This document shows positions 35,506 through 48,700 of a DNA stretch of 64,000 nucleotides, one piece after another. The notes under the pieces are model-generated. The model was not told the DNA's origin. It did not search any database and saw only the letters and a list, made by a program, of their open reading frames with translations. The stretch spans positions 100,686,001 to 100,750,000 of the forward strand of contig NC_091684.1 of assembly GCF_041296265.1 (NCBI RefSeq). Reading direction: 5' to 3'. The DNA comes from Equus caballus (taxonomy: Eukaryota; Chordata; Mammalia; Perissodactyla; Equidae). The translations under genes and the position numbers were made by a program. Every line of letters starts with the position of its first letter. Position 1 is the first letter of the stretch.

Positions 35506-38340
35506 CAAGGTCTTTATTGTGTTGGCCAGACTTGGTCACTATCAGCAAGTCATCCACATACTGCAGCAGCAGTCCTTCTTGCTGTCAGTGGCTCAAGGCT
35601 TTAGCTAGGGCTTCCCCAAATAGTGTAGGGGAGTTTTTGAAGCCCCAGGACAGCACCCTCCAAATATATTGTTGAGTGGCCTGAGTATCTGGGTCATGCC
35701 ATTCAAATGCAAAAAGTTTCTGTGATTCTTCTGTGAACGGTATGCAGAAGAATGCATCCTTTAATTCCCAAAGTGAAAAATAGCCGCATTCACCCAGAAA
35801 GTTGGCTAGCAAGGTGTAAGGTCTGGGCACCACAGGGTTCAGGTCCTGAACCACCTCACTTATGGCACAAGGCTCCTGAACACACTGATATTCATCTGAA
35901 TTGGGTTTCTTGACAGGGAGAACAGGAGTAGTATATGGTGGCTGGAAAGGTCTGATTAACCTGCAGCACTGGATGAATGCCCTTCTGAGCTTCCTGTTTT
36001 AGTGGCTATTGTTTCAGGCTGTGTGTATTGGCTGGACATTCTTTGCTTTCCCAGGCTTCCCATCTGCCCACACATCCCGTCTTACCTCCTTGAAGATCTC
36101 CAGTGGCTTGGGCCTGGTGGTGATGCTTGAACATCTGCAGGGCCATCTGGAGCTGTAGGGGTTGTGCTGGTGGCACTTGCACCTCTAGCTGGTCTGGAGG
36201 AAAAGTCACCTGAGCATTCATTTTACACAGAAAGTCTTATCCCAGGAGGAGAATAAGGCATTCAGTCATATATCAAAAAATACGTATATTTGCCCACGTG
36301 GGGTGGGGTTATTATTTTTCCAATTAAAAGATCTAAGACAGAGAAAGGAGAGTGCATCCAAACGAAGCTGGACAGTTGCCCTTGTCCTTTTATGCTTCTG
36401 GGATATTGTTGCAGTGGAAATTGCCCCGCTCTGGGAAGGGTCCTCTGACTGAATCTTGTCCCTTGTCAGGTTTGAGAAGGAGAGAATCCCTCTCTTAGGC
36501 CTGGTAATCCTTCTGGCATATCCCCTTGGGCAAGCAGTGGGCCTGGGAAAAGGTGGAGGGAGAGGAGGAGCTGGGGGCCTCCTTGGTCCATTGTCTCCCC
36601 TGGTCCAGATATAGCAACATAAAAGCTAGAACATAGGGAATTTCATCTTCCTTTACTTCCTTCTTGCAAAATGATTCTAGCTGCAAGATAGTACCACAAT
36701 TGAGTGACACATTTGGGGGCCACTTTCCTCCTGATCCTAGTGTATACTGGGGCAAGGCTACATTACAGTAAAAGATCATGCTTTTCTTTTTCATGGGCTC
36801 ATAAGTGAAATTATCCCAATAGGCCAGCATGCACCCTTGCAGTCCTCTTTCTTTTGTTTTCTTCCCTGGATGGACAGAGTAGTGCCCATGGTGGTAAAGT
36901 TTGTGTCTGACAATTAATGGACCCAGAGAAGGGTGCTGGGCTTGACTCCAGGTGCCCAGATAACTATAGGACTTATCCAAATCTGACTCTGCCTGAGCAC
37001 ACAGTTCTTGCTAAACAAGCCAAGGAGACAGGAGGTGGAGGCTAAGGCAGAGTAAAGATCTCATTTCCCAACACTGGTGTAGGGGTCAGGTGCCCAGCAG
37101 AAAGTTTTTTAGATCTTCTATTTTGCAGAAAGTCCAAATCTGGCTTACTTTAAGCCCAAACCTGACTTCCACACAATGACACCAAAGAAGGCACTGGACA
37201 GGACAGACAGAGGGGGAAAGGTGGTCAGGCCGTGCTCTCACGGCTTCCTCCTAAGGGTTGGCACACAAACGGCAGTGTCCACACTGAGGCGCACAATTCT
37301 GGTTTGACACTTGACAGAAAAGGTCGCAAACTTCACATCCTCACAGATGGTATAACAAGCACTGGAAGTGTGCTGTGGGATTCTGACACAGAGGAAAACT
37401 GGCACCCAGACTAGTGGAACGACACATACACTCAGGAGAACAGACCATACAGGTGTGCAAACCACAGAGAAACTAGAGACTAGTCTTCCAGATAATATAC
37501 TAGGCAGTCTGTACCTCCCTTTATCCCTAAACAGCAGTGCCTAAGCCAGATGGACTTTGGCCTGACCAAGGCCCCCAGACCAGGAAAAAGGAATATGGTA
37601 CCCGGGAGGTGCCTCCAGATGACTCACCTCGTTATAGGTGCAAGCTGGTCAGCTTGAGATCCGGTCCTTCCTTTCCAGATCACTGAAGCATGAGAGGCAG
37701 TCAGCAAGGGAGCCAGCCACAAGGGCAATTCCTGGGGCAGAAAAAGAAAAAAAAATAAAAAGCTGCCCAGCAGCTGGGGGAAAAAAAGCTTCTTCCAAGT
37801 TGACCAGCTACAGGCAGAGGCTAGGGTCCCTTCTGGGGTGCTGGAGATTGATACAATGCGCTTGCTCTGCTCATCACAATCAGAACCAATTAATAAATGA
37901 CTTAGAGATCGAGAAAGGAAGTTTAATTAGATGAGCTGGAAAATTGGAAGATGGGTGACTAATGCCTCAAAAACCCGTCTTCAAAGATTACAGAATCTCG
38001 AGGCAATTATATAGGGAAAATGGACAGTAAGGAGGGAGTTTCCTTCAGGCGTGATGGACCCCAGCATCTTTCATTGTTCCATTCTTCTCTCAGCTGTGAT
38101 CAACACCTTGTAGGTGTATTTCCCGCCTGTGGTCAGCCTGTTCCTGGAGAGAAACCCATAGAACAAAGGTGTAATTTGTCAAGCTATCGCAGAGTACATA
38201 CGTAAGTGGAGGACACAAATCAGGAAAGCATGTGAAGTTTTTAGAGTACGTGCAAAGCCGAGAGTAGTCACGCAAAGGAGGGGCTGGGCCATATACTGTA
38301 ACAAGATGGCCTCACTTTTGCTCACTTACAACTTGACAAT
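35506..38340 (-). mobile_element. Class I endogenous retrovirus fossil (gag, protease/pol part, 5' LTR), broken
   Basis: This is an old gammaretrovirus-like provirus, 5' end to the right. A probable 5' LTR lies at about 37.85-38.34 kb, gag-like coding sequence at about 36.5-37.0 kb, protease-like sequence near 36.0-36.2 kb, and a reverse transcriptase segment at about 35.5-35.9 kb. The env region and 3' LTR are not seen. The left edge meets the 5' end of the L1. The gag resembles that of the HERV-H/F group in wording, so an ERV1 assignment is reasonable. It is broken by numerous changes and is an ancient remnant. Confidence 0.8.
37850..38338 (-). repeat. Probable 5' LTR of the ERV1 fossil
   Basis: On the minus strand it begins with TG near 38,335, has a TATA-like stretch about 330 bases in and an ATTAAA near its end, and is followed by the leader and gag. 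With no second LTR in the window the ends are approximate. Confidence 0.55.
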
Positions 38341-38489
38341 AAAACATAAATTAGAAACAGGTCTGTATAGCAGGAGTTTTTTTATGTACTATATCTACCT
38401 TATTTTCCATCCAAACTAGATTGTTATAAGTTTGATATGTTCAACTTGTTATAAATTTAACATTTTTTAGATAAAGTATAAAAACTGCA

Positions 38490-39010
38490 TGATTATTTCA
38501 ATAGAGACAGAAAGGTTTTTGACAAAATCCAATGCTCTTTCATGAAAAAGATATTCAACAAAGCAGGAATTGAAGGGAAATTCTTCAACCTGATAAAGGC
38601 TATGTATAAAAACTCACAGGAAGCGTCGTACTTAATGTTGAGAGACTGAAATATTTGACCCTAACATCAGGAACAAGACTTGAATAACTGCTCTCACTTC
38701 CTCTATTTAATGTTTTTCAGGAAGTTCTACTCAAAGTATTTAGGCAAGAAAAACATTAAGATTGGAGAGAAAGTAGTAAAACTGTGTTTGCAGATGGCAT
38801 GTTCTAATACAGAGAAAATCTTAAGAAATTAAAACTCTGATAAATTTGTTTAGCAATGTTGCAAGATACAAGATCAATATACATACATAATTATGCATAA
38901 CATTATACAAAATATAATTTAATTCTATACACTGCAATGAGGAATCTGAAAATGAATTTAGTAACAATTCTATTTGCAATGGCATCAAAATTAATAAAAT
39001 ACTTGGGAAA
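38490..39010 (+). repeat. Old LINE-1 ORF2 fragment
   Basis: 'agaaaggtttttgacaaaat', 'aacctgataaaggctatgta' and 'tgcaatggcatcaaaa' follow L1 reverse transcriptase sequence on the plus strand. It is heavily diverged. Confidence 0.8.
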
Positions 39011-40241
39011 AGTCAGTATCAGTAAATATTGATAGATATCAATGTGTGCACATATATTTATGTATGCCTATATATATATTTCCTATCTTTGTTCACTGAA
39101 CAGTCCTAGACGCAATACCACTCCAGTAGCCATATTGGTCCCTAAAGGCCACTGGAATGTTGGCTTCTGAATACTATTCTACACTAAGAGGAATGTTGGC
39201 TTCTTGAATAATGAATATTTCCAGAGAATAGGACAGGAAAAGTGTAAGATGAGCAAGAGCAATCTTATTGTTCAAGAAAGTTAGGACATCTTCAAAAATT
39301 GATCAGACTATGTCAAAGGACATAATCTGAAACAGTTCCTGCTGGTCTAACTTGGGACAATATGAACTTCTAAATAAATAATGATAGTAATAGATTACAA
39401 CCCAGTGATTAAAATAAGAAGCTGTGAGTCCATATTGATATGAGTAAATAAATAAGTAAATAGCTTAGAAGGGAGAGCGCATTCTTGGTGTAAGATTCCA
39501 ATTAATAAATGTAGACAGAATCACAAAAATAGAAAAATCGTCATTTAGAAACTATCCAGCAGGATGCTAAGTTGAGCGGGTGGAGGTTTGATGAGACACA
39601 AATTTTTGTTTTAGCTTAAAGTACTTTTCCATAAAATACTTATACATGACGAAGCATAAAATGATGAATCTGCAGTGCCATCATCTGGCACACGCTAACT
39701 TGATCAGGTGATCACGTCAGATTGACATCACCGATGTCAACACCGTGTACCTGCTGATGTGATGCACTGAAAAGAACACAACGTAACTTCTTCCTGATTC
39801 TGAGAATGCGGAGCGTCAGACAGACCTAGGTTGAAGGACGTCCTACTAAAGAAAATGTCTGTATCCTTTAACACTCTTCTGGTTGCCAATGATAAAGACT
39901 AAGGAAACTCTCTAGATAGGAAGAAATTAAAGAGACATGACACCCAAAAGCAACGCATGATCTCTGCTTTAGACTTGGACAAGGAAGCCAAAACATACAT
40001 ATTATGAGACATTTGGCAAAATTTGAATGGAATACATGGATTCCAGCACAGTCTATTGAAAAGTCAACAATAAAACTCCTACATACCCAGAATTCAGCCA
40101 TCCAAATCAGAAAATCAACATTGGGTATTAAGGTGGATAATACTATAAATAGCTATAAACTTACTACCCATTACTTCAGATATTACTTCTGGTCACCTCA
40201 TCAGTATCATTCTATTTGCTCTTCTGTCATATATAACCTTT
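39011..40241. other. AT-rich DNA, family not assigned
   Basis: No gene was recognised. The A-rich character and tandem 'aaataaataagtaaatag' suggest an old L1 3' end or similar repeat on the plus strand, but I could not name it. Confidence 0.4.
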
Positions 40242-40256
40242 ATCCTAATTTAATTT

Positions 40257-40490
40257 AATTTTTTTCCCCAAGGAAGATTAGCCCTGAGCTAACTACTGTC
40301 AATCCTCCTCTTCTTGTTGAGGAAGACCAGCCCTGAGCTAACATCCGTGCCCATCTTCCTCTACTTTATATGTGGGACACCTACCACAGCATGGCTTGCC
40401 GTGCGGTGCCGTGTCCACACCCGGGATCCAAACCAGCGAACCCCGGGCCGCCCAAGGGGAACGTGTGCACTTAACCACTGCTCTGGCCCA
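40257..40490 (-). repeat. ERE SINE with 15-base target-site duplication
   Basis: An ERE on the minus strand flanked by perfect copies of atcctaatttaattt at 40242-40256 and 40491-40505. The perfect repeat suggests a fairly recent insertion. Confidence 0.95.
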
Positions 40491-40505
40491 ATCCTAATTT
40501 AATTT

Positions 40506-41330
40506 TAATCGTTCACTTTGTGTTCTTTCATTTTGTTAGTTTGTATGTTTGTATCCTCAAACTACATTGTCTAAATTTCTATTTTTGAACTTTGGAATCA
40601 TACTCTATATATTTTTCTGTTTTAAAAAATATTCTGTATATGTATTTGTATTACTGAAAGGGGCTGCAATACATTACTTTTTTCTTATGCATAATATGCC
40701 ATTGTTAGAATATAAACTTTGCCTTATAAAACAGCTTTAGATTTAGAAAAAAATTGCAAGAATTGTTCAGAATTCTCATATACCCTTCTGCCAGTTTCCT
40801 CTATTATTAACATCTTGCATTTGTATGGTTCATTCGTCATTATTAATGAGCCAATACTGATACCTTATTATTAATAATAATTCATACTTTTTTTCAATTT
40901 CCTTGATTTGTGCAGAATGTATTTTTGTGTTTCATGATCCCACAACAGTAAATTTAATAATCGTATCTTGTCCCCTCAGGCTCTTCTTGATTGCGAAAGT
41001 TTCAAGGACTTTCCTTATTTTTGATGCATTTGACAATTTTGAGAAATTTTGGCCAAGTATTTTGTAGAATGTTCCTTTTCTGGGGTTCGTCTGATGTTTT
41101 CTCATGGTTAGACTGAGGTTGCTGCTTTTGGGGAGGAAGACTACAGAGGTAAACTGCCATTTTCATCATAGCATTTCAAGGGGGCATAATACCAACATGA
41201 CTTTTCACTGTTGCTGTTGACTCTGATCACCTGGCTGAAGTAATGTTTGCCATATTTCCTCACTAAAAGGAGACTTCTTTTTCATTTCCATACTATATTC
41301 TATAGAATAAATTTAATATGTGAAGGCTAC
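40506..41330 (-). repeat. Old LINE-1 3' UTR
   Basis: From about 40,745 the sequence follows an old L1 3' end in reverse: 'cttgattgcgaaagtttcaa', 'gtctgatgttttctcatggt', 'gttgactctgatcacctggc'. The first 240 bases are AT-rich and unassigned. Confidence 0.7.
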
Positions 41331-41555
41331 ACTTAAGAACACAGTTATTGGGAAAACCTCACCTGCAGATCTCCCCAACTGGTCTTTGGCCACCCCAAGT
41401 GAACTAGGTGCTAAGCCCACATGTCCCCCAGTCTTAGCTGATGTTTCTGTACTTGCTCTGGAGGGCAGTGCAAGAGTGAGCTCTGACAGACGGGGAGCAC
41501 CTGCAGAAAGCAGTTCAGAGCCTGCAGGTGAGGGAGAAAACCAGAACTTGAGTCA
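41331..41555 (+). other. GC-richer islet between LINE-1 pieces
   Basis: About 220 bases of balanced composition lie between an old L1 3' UTR and an L1 ORF2 piece, with an open frame of 115 codons (41,320-41,664) that runs on into L1. No domain was recognised. It could be L1 5' sequence or a captured fragment. Confidence 0.35.
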
Positions 41556-43255
41556 AAACGATAACAAGGGACAAATAAGGTTATTATACAATTATAAAGG
41601 GACCAATTCATCACAAAGTTATAACAATCATAAATATATATGCACTGAACATCAGATCACATAAATATATTAAGCAAATAATAACAGATGTGAAGGGGAA
41701 AATAGATCACAAAAGGATAATAGTAATAGACTTAATTCCTACCTTTCAGCAAAGGATGGATTATCTAGACACAACACCAACAAGGAAACATCGGACTCGA
41801 ACGATACTTTAGAACAAACAGACTTAGCAGAGACATAGAGATCATTCCGTCCAACAGCAGAAGAACACTTTCTTTTCAAGTGTGCATGAAGTGTCCTCCA
41901 GGACAGGACACATGATAGGTCACATAGAAAGTCTTAGAAAATTTAAGAAGATTGAAACCATACCAAGTGTCTATTCAGACCTCAATGGCACGAAATGAGA
42001 AATCAACAACCAGAGGAAAACTGGAAAATCTATAAATACGTTGAATTAAACAATACTCTTTCACAAGCAATAGATCAAAGAAGAAATCAAAAAAATAATA
42101 AAATGTCTTTAAACAAATGAAAATGGAAACATAACATTCTAAAGCCTATGGGATGCTATTAAAGCAGTTTTGAGAGGAAAGTTTATAGCAATGCATGCCT
42201 ACATTAAGAAAAAGGAAAGATCTGAAATAAACAACCTAACTTTACACCTCAAGGAACTACAAAAAGAACAAGCTAAGCCCAAAGTTAGCAGAAGGAAGGA
42301 AATATTTATTATCAGCAGATAGAAATGAAATAGAGAACAGAAAAAATAATAAACAGATCAAAGAAACTGAGATACTTTTTTCAAAATAAACAAAATTGAC
42401 AAATCTTTAGCTAGACTAGCTAATAAAAAAGAGAGAAGACTCAGTAAAATCAGAAATAAAAGAAGAGACATCATACCTGATGCTACAGAAATACAAAGGA
42501 TCATAAGAGACTTCTACAGTTACAAGCCAAGGAATTGGATGACCTGGAAGAAATGGGTAAATTTCTAGGCATGTACAACTTACCAAGACTTAAATATGAA
42601 GAAGTAGGAAATTCAAACAGACTAATAACTAGTAAAGAGATTGAATCTGTAATCCAAAACCTCCAACAAAGAAAAGCACAGGATCAGGCGATTTCACTGG
42701 TGGACTTCATCAAATGTTTAAGGAGGAATTAATGCCAATCCTTCTCAAAGTCTCCCAAAAAATTAAAGGAGGAAACACTCCAAACTCATTTTAATAGCCC
42801 AGCATTTCTCTGAGACACAAGGTAGATAAAGAGACTGCAAGAAAAGAAAACGATAGGCCAATATCCCTGATGAATATTGATGCAAAACTTCTCAACAAAA
42901 CATTAACAAACTAAATTCAACAACACGTGAAAAGGGTCATACACCAGGATCAAGTGGGATTTATCCCTGGGGTGCAAGAATGGTTCAACATACACAAATA
43001 ACATACAGGTATAAAATGAACATACAGAAATCAGTTGCATTTTTATATGCTAACAATGAAATATCTGAAAGCAAATAAACAATATCATTCACAACATCAT
43101 CAAAACAATGAAATACTTAGGTGAAATTCAACCAAGGAAGTGAAAGAGCTGTACTAAAAAAAGAAGACTCTTATGAAAGAAATTGAAGAAGACACTAATA
43201 AATAGAAAGATATCCTGCGCTCATGGATCAGAAGAATTAAAATACATACAAAACA
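41556..43255 (+). repeat. LINE-1 ORF2, first part, degraded
   Basis: L1 ORF2 sequence on the plus strand, from the endonuclease ('aatatatatgcactgaacat') through the reverse transcriptase ('tcaagtgggatttatccctg') to about 43,250. Only short open frames remain, for example 42,535-42,732. It continues after a 0.4 kb interruption. Confidence 0.85.
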
Positions 43256-43675
43256 ATTCATGGACATTAAATATAAATCTGTGAGTGATTATGAAAGAGA
43301 AAAAGATTTGGAGAATTGATCTGAGGTGACTGAATATGTATAACATGTAGCTATATGCACACACACGCTCCTGGACTCCTGTATTAATGAATGCAGTGTG
43401 ATTGAAGTGAGGTATATGTTGATGAATCTAATACAAAGGAGATGAGAGAGGCTCAGCAGCTCCACGACTACCATCCAGTACTGCATCATTCCATAGAAAT
43501 ATGCAAGTTACACATGTAACTTTCAATTTTCTAATAGCTACACTAATAATAAAAGGAAATGTGAAACTAACTTTAATCATATATTTTATTTGACTCAGTA
43601 TATCTAAAATATCATTTCAACGTGTAGTCAACATAAAAAAAATATTGAGATGCTTTATCCTCATACTAAATCTTC
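43256..43675. other. Sequence separating two LINE-1 halves
   Basis: It contains a stretch ('cttttcaattttctaatagc'-like, then 'atattttatttgactcagta') that resembles a common interspersed mammalian repeat, but I could not name the family. No gene was seen. Confidence 0.4.
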
Positions 43676-44870
43676 AGGGAAGAAGCTCCTTAACTTTGGT
43701 CTCGACAATGACTTTTTGGATAGAACAACAAAATATAAGGAACAAAAGTAAAAATCAATAAACAGGACATATCAAACTGAAAAGTTCTGCACAGTAAAAG
43801 AAACAATCAACAAAATGAAAAAATTCTTTCTTCCAATTTTCTTTGAAATGGGAGAAAATATCTGCAACTCATATATTGGGTAAAAGGCTGATATCCAAAA
43901 TATGTAAAGAACTCATACAACTCAGTAACAAAAAGACAAACAATCCAATTAAAAAATGGGAGAGGAATTAAATAGACATTCTTCCAAAGAAGACATACAT
44001 AATCCAAGAGGTACATGAAGAGATGCTCAATATCACTAATCATCGGGGAAACACAAATCAAAACCATAATAAAATATCACCTTACATGTGTTAGAATGGC
44101 CATCTTCAAGAAGACAAGAGATAGCAAGTGTTGTGAGGATACAGAAAAAATGGAACCCTTGTACACAGTTGGTGGGAATAGAAATTGGTTCAAACACAAC
44201 GGAAACAGTGTGGAGGTTCCTTGAAGAATTAAATATAGAACTACCATATGATCCAACAATTCTACTTCTGGGCATATATGCAGAGGAAATGAAAATAGAA
44301 AATCAAAAAGATATGTGCACTCCCATGGTTACTGCAGCGTTATTCACAACAGACAGCATATGGAAGTGGTCTAAGAGTCTGTCAATGGATGAACGGGTAA
44401 AGAAGATGTACACATATCCAATGGAATACTACTCAGCCATGAGAAAGAAGGGAATTCTGCCATTTTTGACAACATAGATGGACCTTGAGGGCATTCTGGT
44501 AAGTAAAGAAGTCAGATGGAGAAAGACAAATACTGCATGATATCACTTACATGTGGAATCTAAAAAAGCTGAACTTGGAGAAACAGACAGTGGAGTGGTG
44601 GTTATCAGGGGTTGTGGGTTTGGGGAAATGGGGAGATATTCGTTAAAGGGTATAAGCTTACTGTTAGAAGATTAAGAAGTTCTGGGGATCGAAAGTATGG
44701 CATTTTGATATAGCTAATAATACTGCTTTATATACTTGAATATTGCTAAGAGAGCAGATCTTAAATGTTTTCACCACAAAAAAAGAAATGGTAATTACTT
44801 GATGGAATGGAGGTGTTAACTAATGCTATGGTGGTAATAATTTTGCAACATATAAATGTATCGAATAAAA
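43676..44870 (+). repeat. LINE-1 ORF2 C-terminus and 3' UTR
   Basis: This is the end of ORF2 ('aatcatcggggaaacacaaa') and a 3' UTR ending in an A-rich run. It is probably the continuation of the element to the left. Open stretches such as 44,088-44,477 retain typical L1 C-terminal sequence, but the frame is broken. Confidence 0.85.
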
Positions 44871-44878
44871 AAAAATTA

Positions 44879-45122
44879 GGGGCCAGCCCAGTGGCACAGC
44901 GGTTAAGTTCACACTTTCTGCTTCAGTGGCCTGGGGTTCACCAGTTTGGATCCCAGGTGTGGACCTACACACTGCCTGTCAGGCCACGCTGTGGCAGGTT
45001 TCCCACATATAACATAGAGGAAGATGGGCACAGAAATTAGTTTAGGGCTAATTTTCCTCAGCAAAAAGAGGACGATTGGTGGCAGATGTTAGCTCAGGGC
45101 TAATCTTCCTCAAAAAAAAAAA
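44879..45122 (+). repeat. ERE SINE
   Basis: A full plus-strand ERE (ggggccagcccagtggcaca to 'agggctaatcttcctc' plus A-tail) inserted in or next to the A-tail of the preceding L1. Confidence 0.93.
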
Positions 45123-45774
45123 TGTTTTTTTAATTAAAAAAAGAAATTCCATAGGAAGAGCAGAGGAAATTTAGGCATTGATACTCAATTATTGTGTCAC
45201 TAAGAAACAGTCTGGAGTTATATTAGATGTTCTGCTGCATTTTTTCCCCTTTTCAGCCAAAAACTTTCTGGAAAATAACTCATTATGAGTTAAGTTATGC
45301 GATCTCAGCACAAACCCAAGTCTGAAACTAACTGGATATCATGTTACCACTGCAAGAATTAGTGGGTTGTTTTTTTAAAATATTTATCTCTTGACTGATC
45401 TAGTTGGATGATTTTGAATAGGGCAAAAGAGAAATATATATTGTTCCCCACTTAACCCATTTTGGACATCATTTCTCTCTTTTAAAAATTTTTGATATCA
45501 CATAACTTCTTTTGGATTAGTTATATTATCTCCCACTGCACTTTTGTCCCATAGCAGTGACAACTCTGGGAGTCAAGGGTTGTGTCTGCAGCATCCACCT
45601 TCGTACATCCAAGCTCAATGAATATTTGTTGAAGGATGAATGATGAAAAAAGAATAAATTTTCCTATATAGAGATAAAAAAACGATAACTTTTGTGAAAC
45701 AATAAAGTTGTATGAAATTTAAATTTTGATGTCCATACATAAAAATTCTTTTGCAACATGGTTAAAAACAAACA
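45123..45774. other. Non-coding DNA
   Basis: No gene was recognised. A short segment near 45,590-45,650 ('aagctcaatgaatatttgtt') resembles the tail of a MIR or L2 element. Confidence 0.45.
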
Positions 45775-48700
45775 AAAAAGCAGCTCATTGGGAGGTGATG
45801 TCAGCATCATGGCAGAGCAAGTAATCTCTCTCCTCCAACATACAATGAAAAGGTCATTGATACTCCAACAGAGGACATCCAAACAGAACACAAAAAACGT
45901 TGAAGAGACCCACACAGCCATACAATGGAGGGAAGACAGGCTGGAGCCCCCCTTGGAGGAGGTGGAACAGAGTAAGAGAAAACTTCACTCCCTCCCCTAA
46001 AGACTGGGATCCGGGACTGTGGGACGCCTCCAAGAGGGAAGGAACAGGGGAGGGGATGCTCCTTTGTGGGAACATCAAGGACTCCCTAGTGCCCTTGCAG
46101 CCTATAGGGAAGACCTCTATGGGGGTGAAAGCTTTCACAAGGGGGTGACCTCATCAAGCCAACACCCCAGGAGAGCAGATAGCAAGAGTGAGAAAGCCCC
46201 GAGGACACACAGGAGAAACTACCCCTCCCCTCACCCACCCCGGGCCAACTCCACTGCCTGGGATCTTGGCAGAATGCAAAGCACTCAGAATATGTGGCTG
46301 TTGACCCCACCCAGTGGCAATAGGCAGTAACTGAGAACAAATAACACAAGGATGCAAAAAAAAAAAAAAAAAAAACAGAGCCACTCCTTCTAGCAATATC
46401 AAACATTATATTAGATCTCCAGGCCAGACAAAAAACGACAAGTACCCAGAACTCAGTCCTGAGCACACAGGAATATATAATATAAATGACAATAAATTCA
46501 AATTAGCTATCATCAAAAAACTCAAAGAGGTAAAAGAAAATGCAGAGAAACAATTCAATGAGTTCAGGAGCTACTTCACAAAAGAGATTCAAACTATAAA
46601 GAAGAATCAATCAGAAATATTAGAGATGAAAGATGCAATGGAAGAGATAAAACAAAATATGGATTCCCTGAACACTCGAGTGGGCATCATAGAGAAGTGG
46701 ATCAGCATAATCGAAGATAGACATGATGAAATGCTCTGGATAGAGGAGGAGAGAGAACTAAGACTAAAAAGAAATGAAGAAAGTCTCTGAGAAATAGCCA
46801 ACTCAATCAGGAAATGCAACATAAGAATTATAGGCATTTAAGAAGGAGAAGAGAAGGGGAAGTGAGCAGAAAGCTTGTTCAAAGAAATAATAGCAGACAA
46901 CTTCCAAAACCTAAGGAAGGAGATGGAAATCCGTGTGGAATAAAAGCTACCAGATCTCCTCAATATGTCAATGTAAGAAGACCTACTGCAAGGCATATAG
47001 TAGTGAAACTGGCAAAAAGTGAATGACAAAGAAAGATTACTAAGGGCAGCAAGGCAGAAGAAAATAACCTGCAAAGGAACCCCTATCAGGCTTTCAGTGG
47101 ATTTCTCTGCAGAAACCTTACAGGCTAGCAGAGACTGGAATGACATAATCAAATCTTTGAAGGACAAAAACTATCAGCCAAGAATACTCTATCCAGCAAA
47201 AATATCCTTCAGATATGATGGAGAAATAAAAACTTTCCCAGACAAACATAAGTTAAGGGAGTTTGTAATCATGAGACACCCCCTACAGGAAATCCCAAGA
47301 AGGCCCTCATACATGAAAAGAAAAAGGGAGAAAGGGGTTCCAAAGCATGGAGTAAGGAGATAATTATGTAGACAGAATCAGAACAGGATAACAAATACTT
47401 AAGTATAGCATTAAAGACAAAGGGAAGGAAAACAACAAAAACAGAGATAATCTTGTGATATTAACCACAAACTCATAACACATGGTGGAATAAGACGTGA
47501 GAAAAACAACTTAGGAGAGAAAGAGGAAAGAGACTGAATCGGCTTAGTCAAAGGAAATAAGAAGCCATCAAAAAAGCAACTATCTTATTCATGAGATTTT
47601 GAATACAACCCTCATGGTAACCACTAAACAAAAAAGTAGGACAGAGACACAAATAATAAATAAGGAGAAAACAAAGAAACACAACATAAAAAACTACGTA
47701 ACTTGACTGGTAGACCAAAATACACAGGATGAGAAACAAAAGAAATGAAGGAGAACTAGAAAACGAGTGACAAAATGGCAACATTAGGCCCTCATATATC
47801 AATAATCACCATAACTGTAAATGGATTGAATTCTGCAATAAAAAGACACAAAGTGGCAAGATGGATTAAAGAATAAGACCCAAAAATATGCTGCCTCCAG
47901 GAAATACATCTCAGCTCCAATGACAAACACAGGCTCAGAGTGAAGGGATGGAAGATGATACTCCAAGCTAATGGCAAACAAAAGAAAGCAGGGGGACACA
48001 ATACTTATGTCAAACAAAGTAGACTTCATGATAAGACAGGTAGAGAGAGAGAAAGAGGGGCAGTATATAATGACCAAAGGGACACTCTATCAAGAAGAAA
48101 TGACACATAAATATCTATGCAGCCAACACAGGAGCACCAAAGTACATAAAGCAACTATTAAAAAACCTAAAAGAAGCTGTTAATAATACAATAATAGCAG
48201 GAGACCTTAACGTTCCACTCACATCAATGGATAGATCATCCAGACAGAAAATCGATGAGAAAACATTGGAATTAAATGAAAAGCTAGACCAGTTGGACTT
48301 AGACATATATGGAACACTCCATTCAAAAACAGCAGAATACACATTCTTCTCAAGTGTGCATGGAACATTCTCAAGGATAGACCATATGTTGGGAAACAAG
48401 GCAAACCTCAATAAATTTAAGAAAATTGAAACAATAACAAGCATCTTTTCTGATCACAATGCTATAAAGCTAGAAATTAATTAGAAGAAAAAAGCTGAGA
48501 AAAGGACAAAGATGTGGAGACTAAACAACATGCTATTGCACAACCAATGGATGATTGAAGAAATTAAAAGAAAAATCAGAAAATATGGAGACAAATGAAA
48601 ATGAAAACATACCATACCAACTCATATGGGATGCAGCAAAAGCCACACTAAGAGGGAAATTCATCACAATACAGGCACACCTTAACAAGCAAGAAAAATA

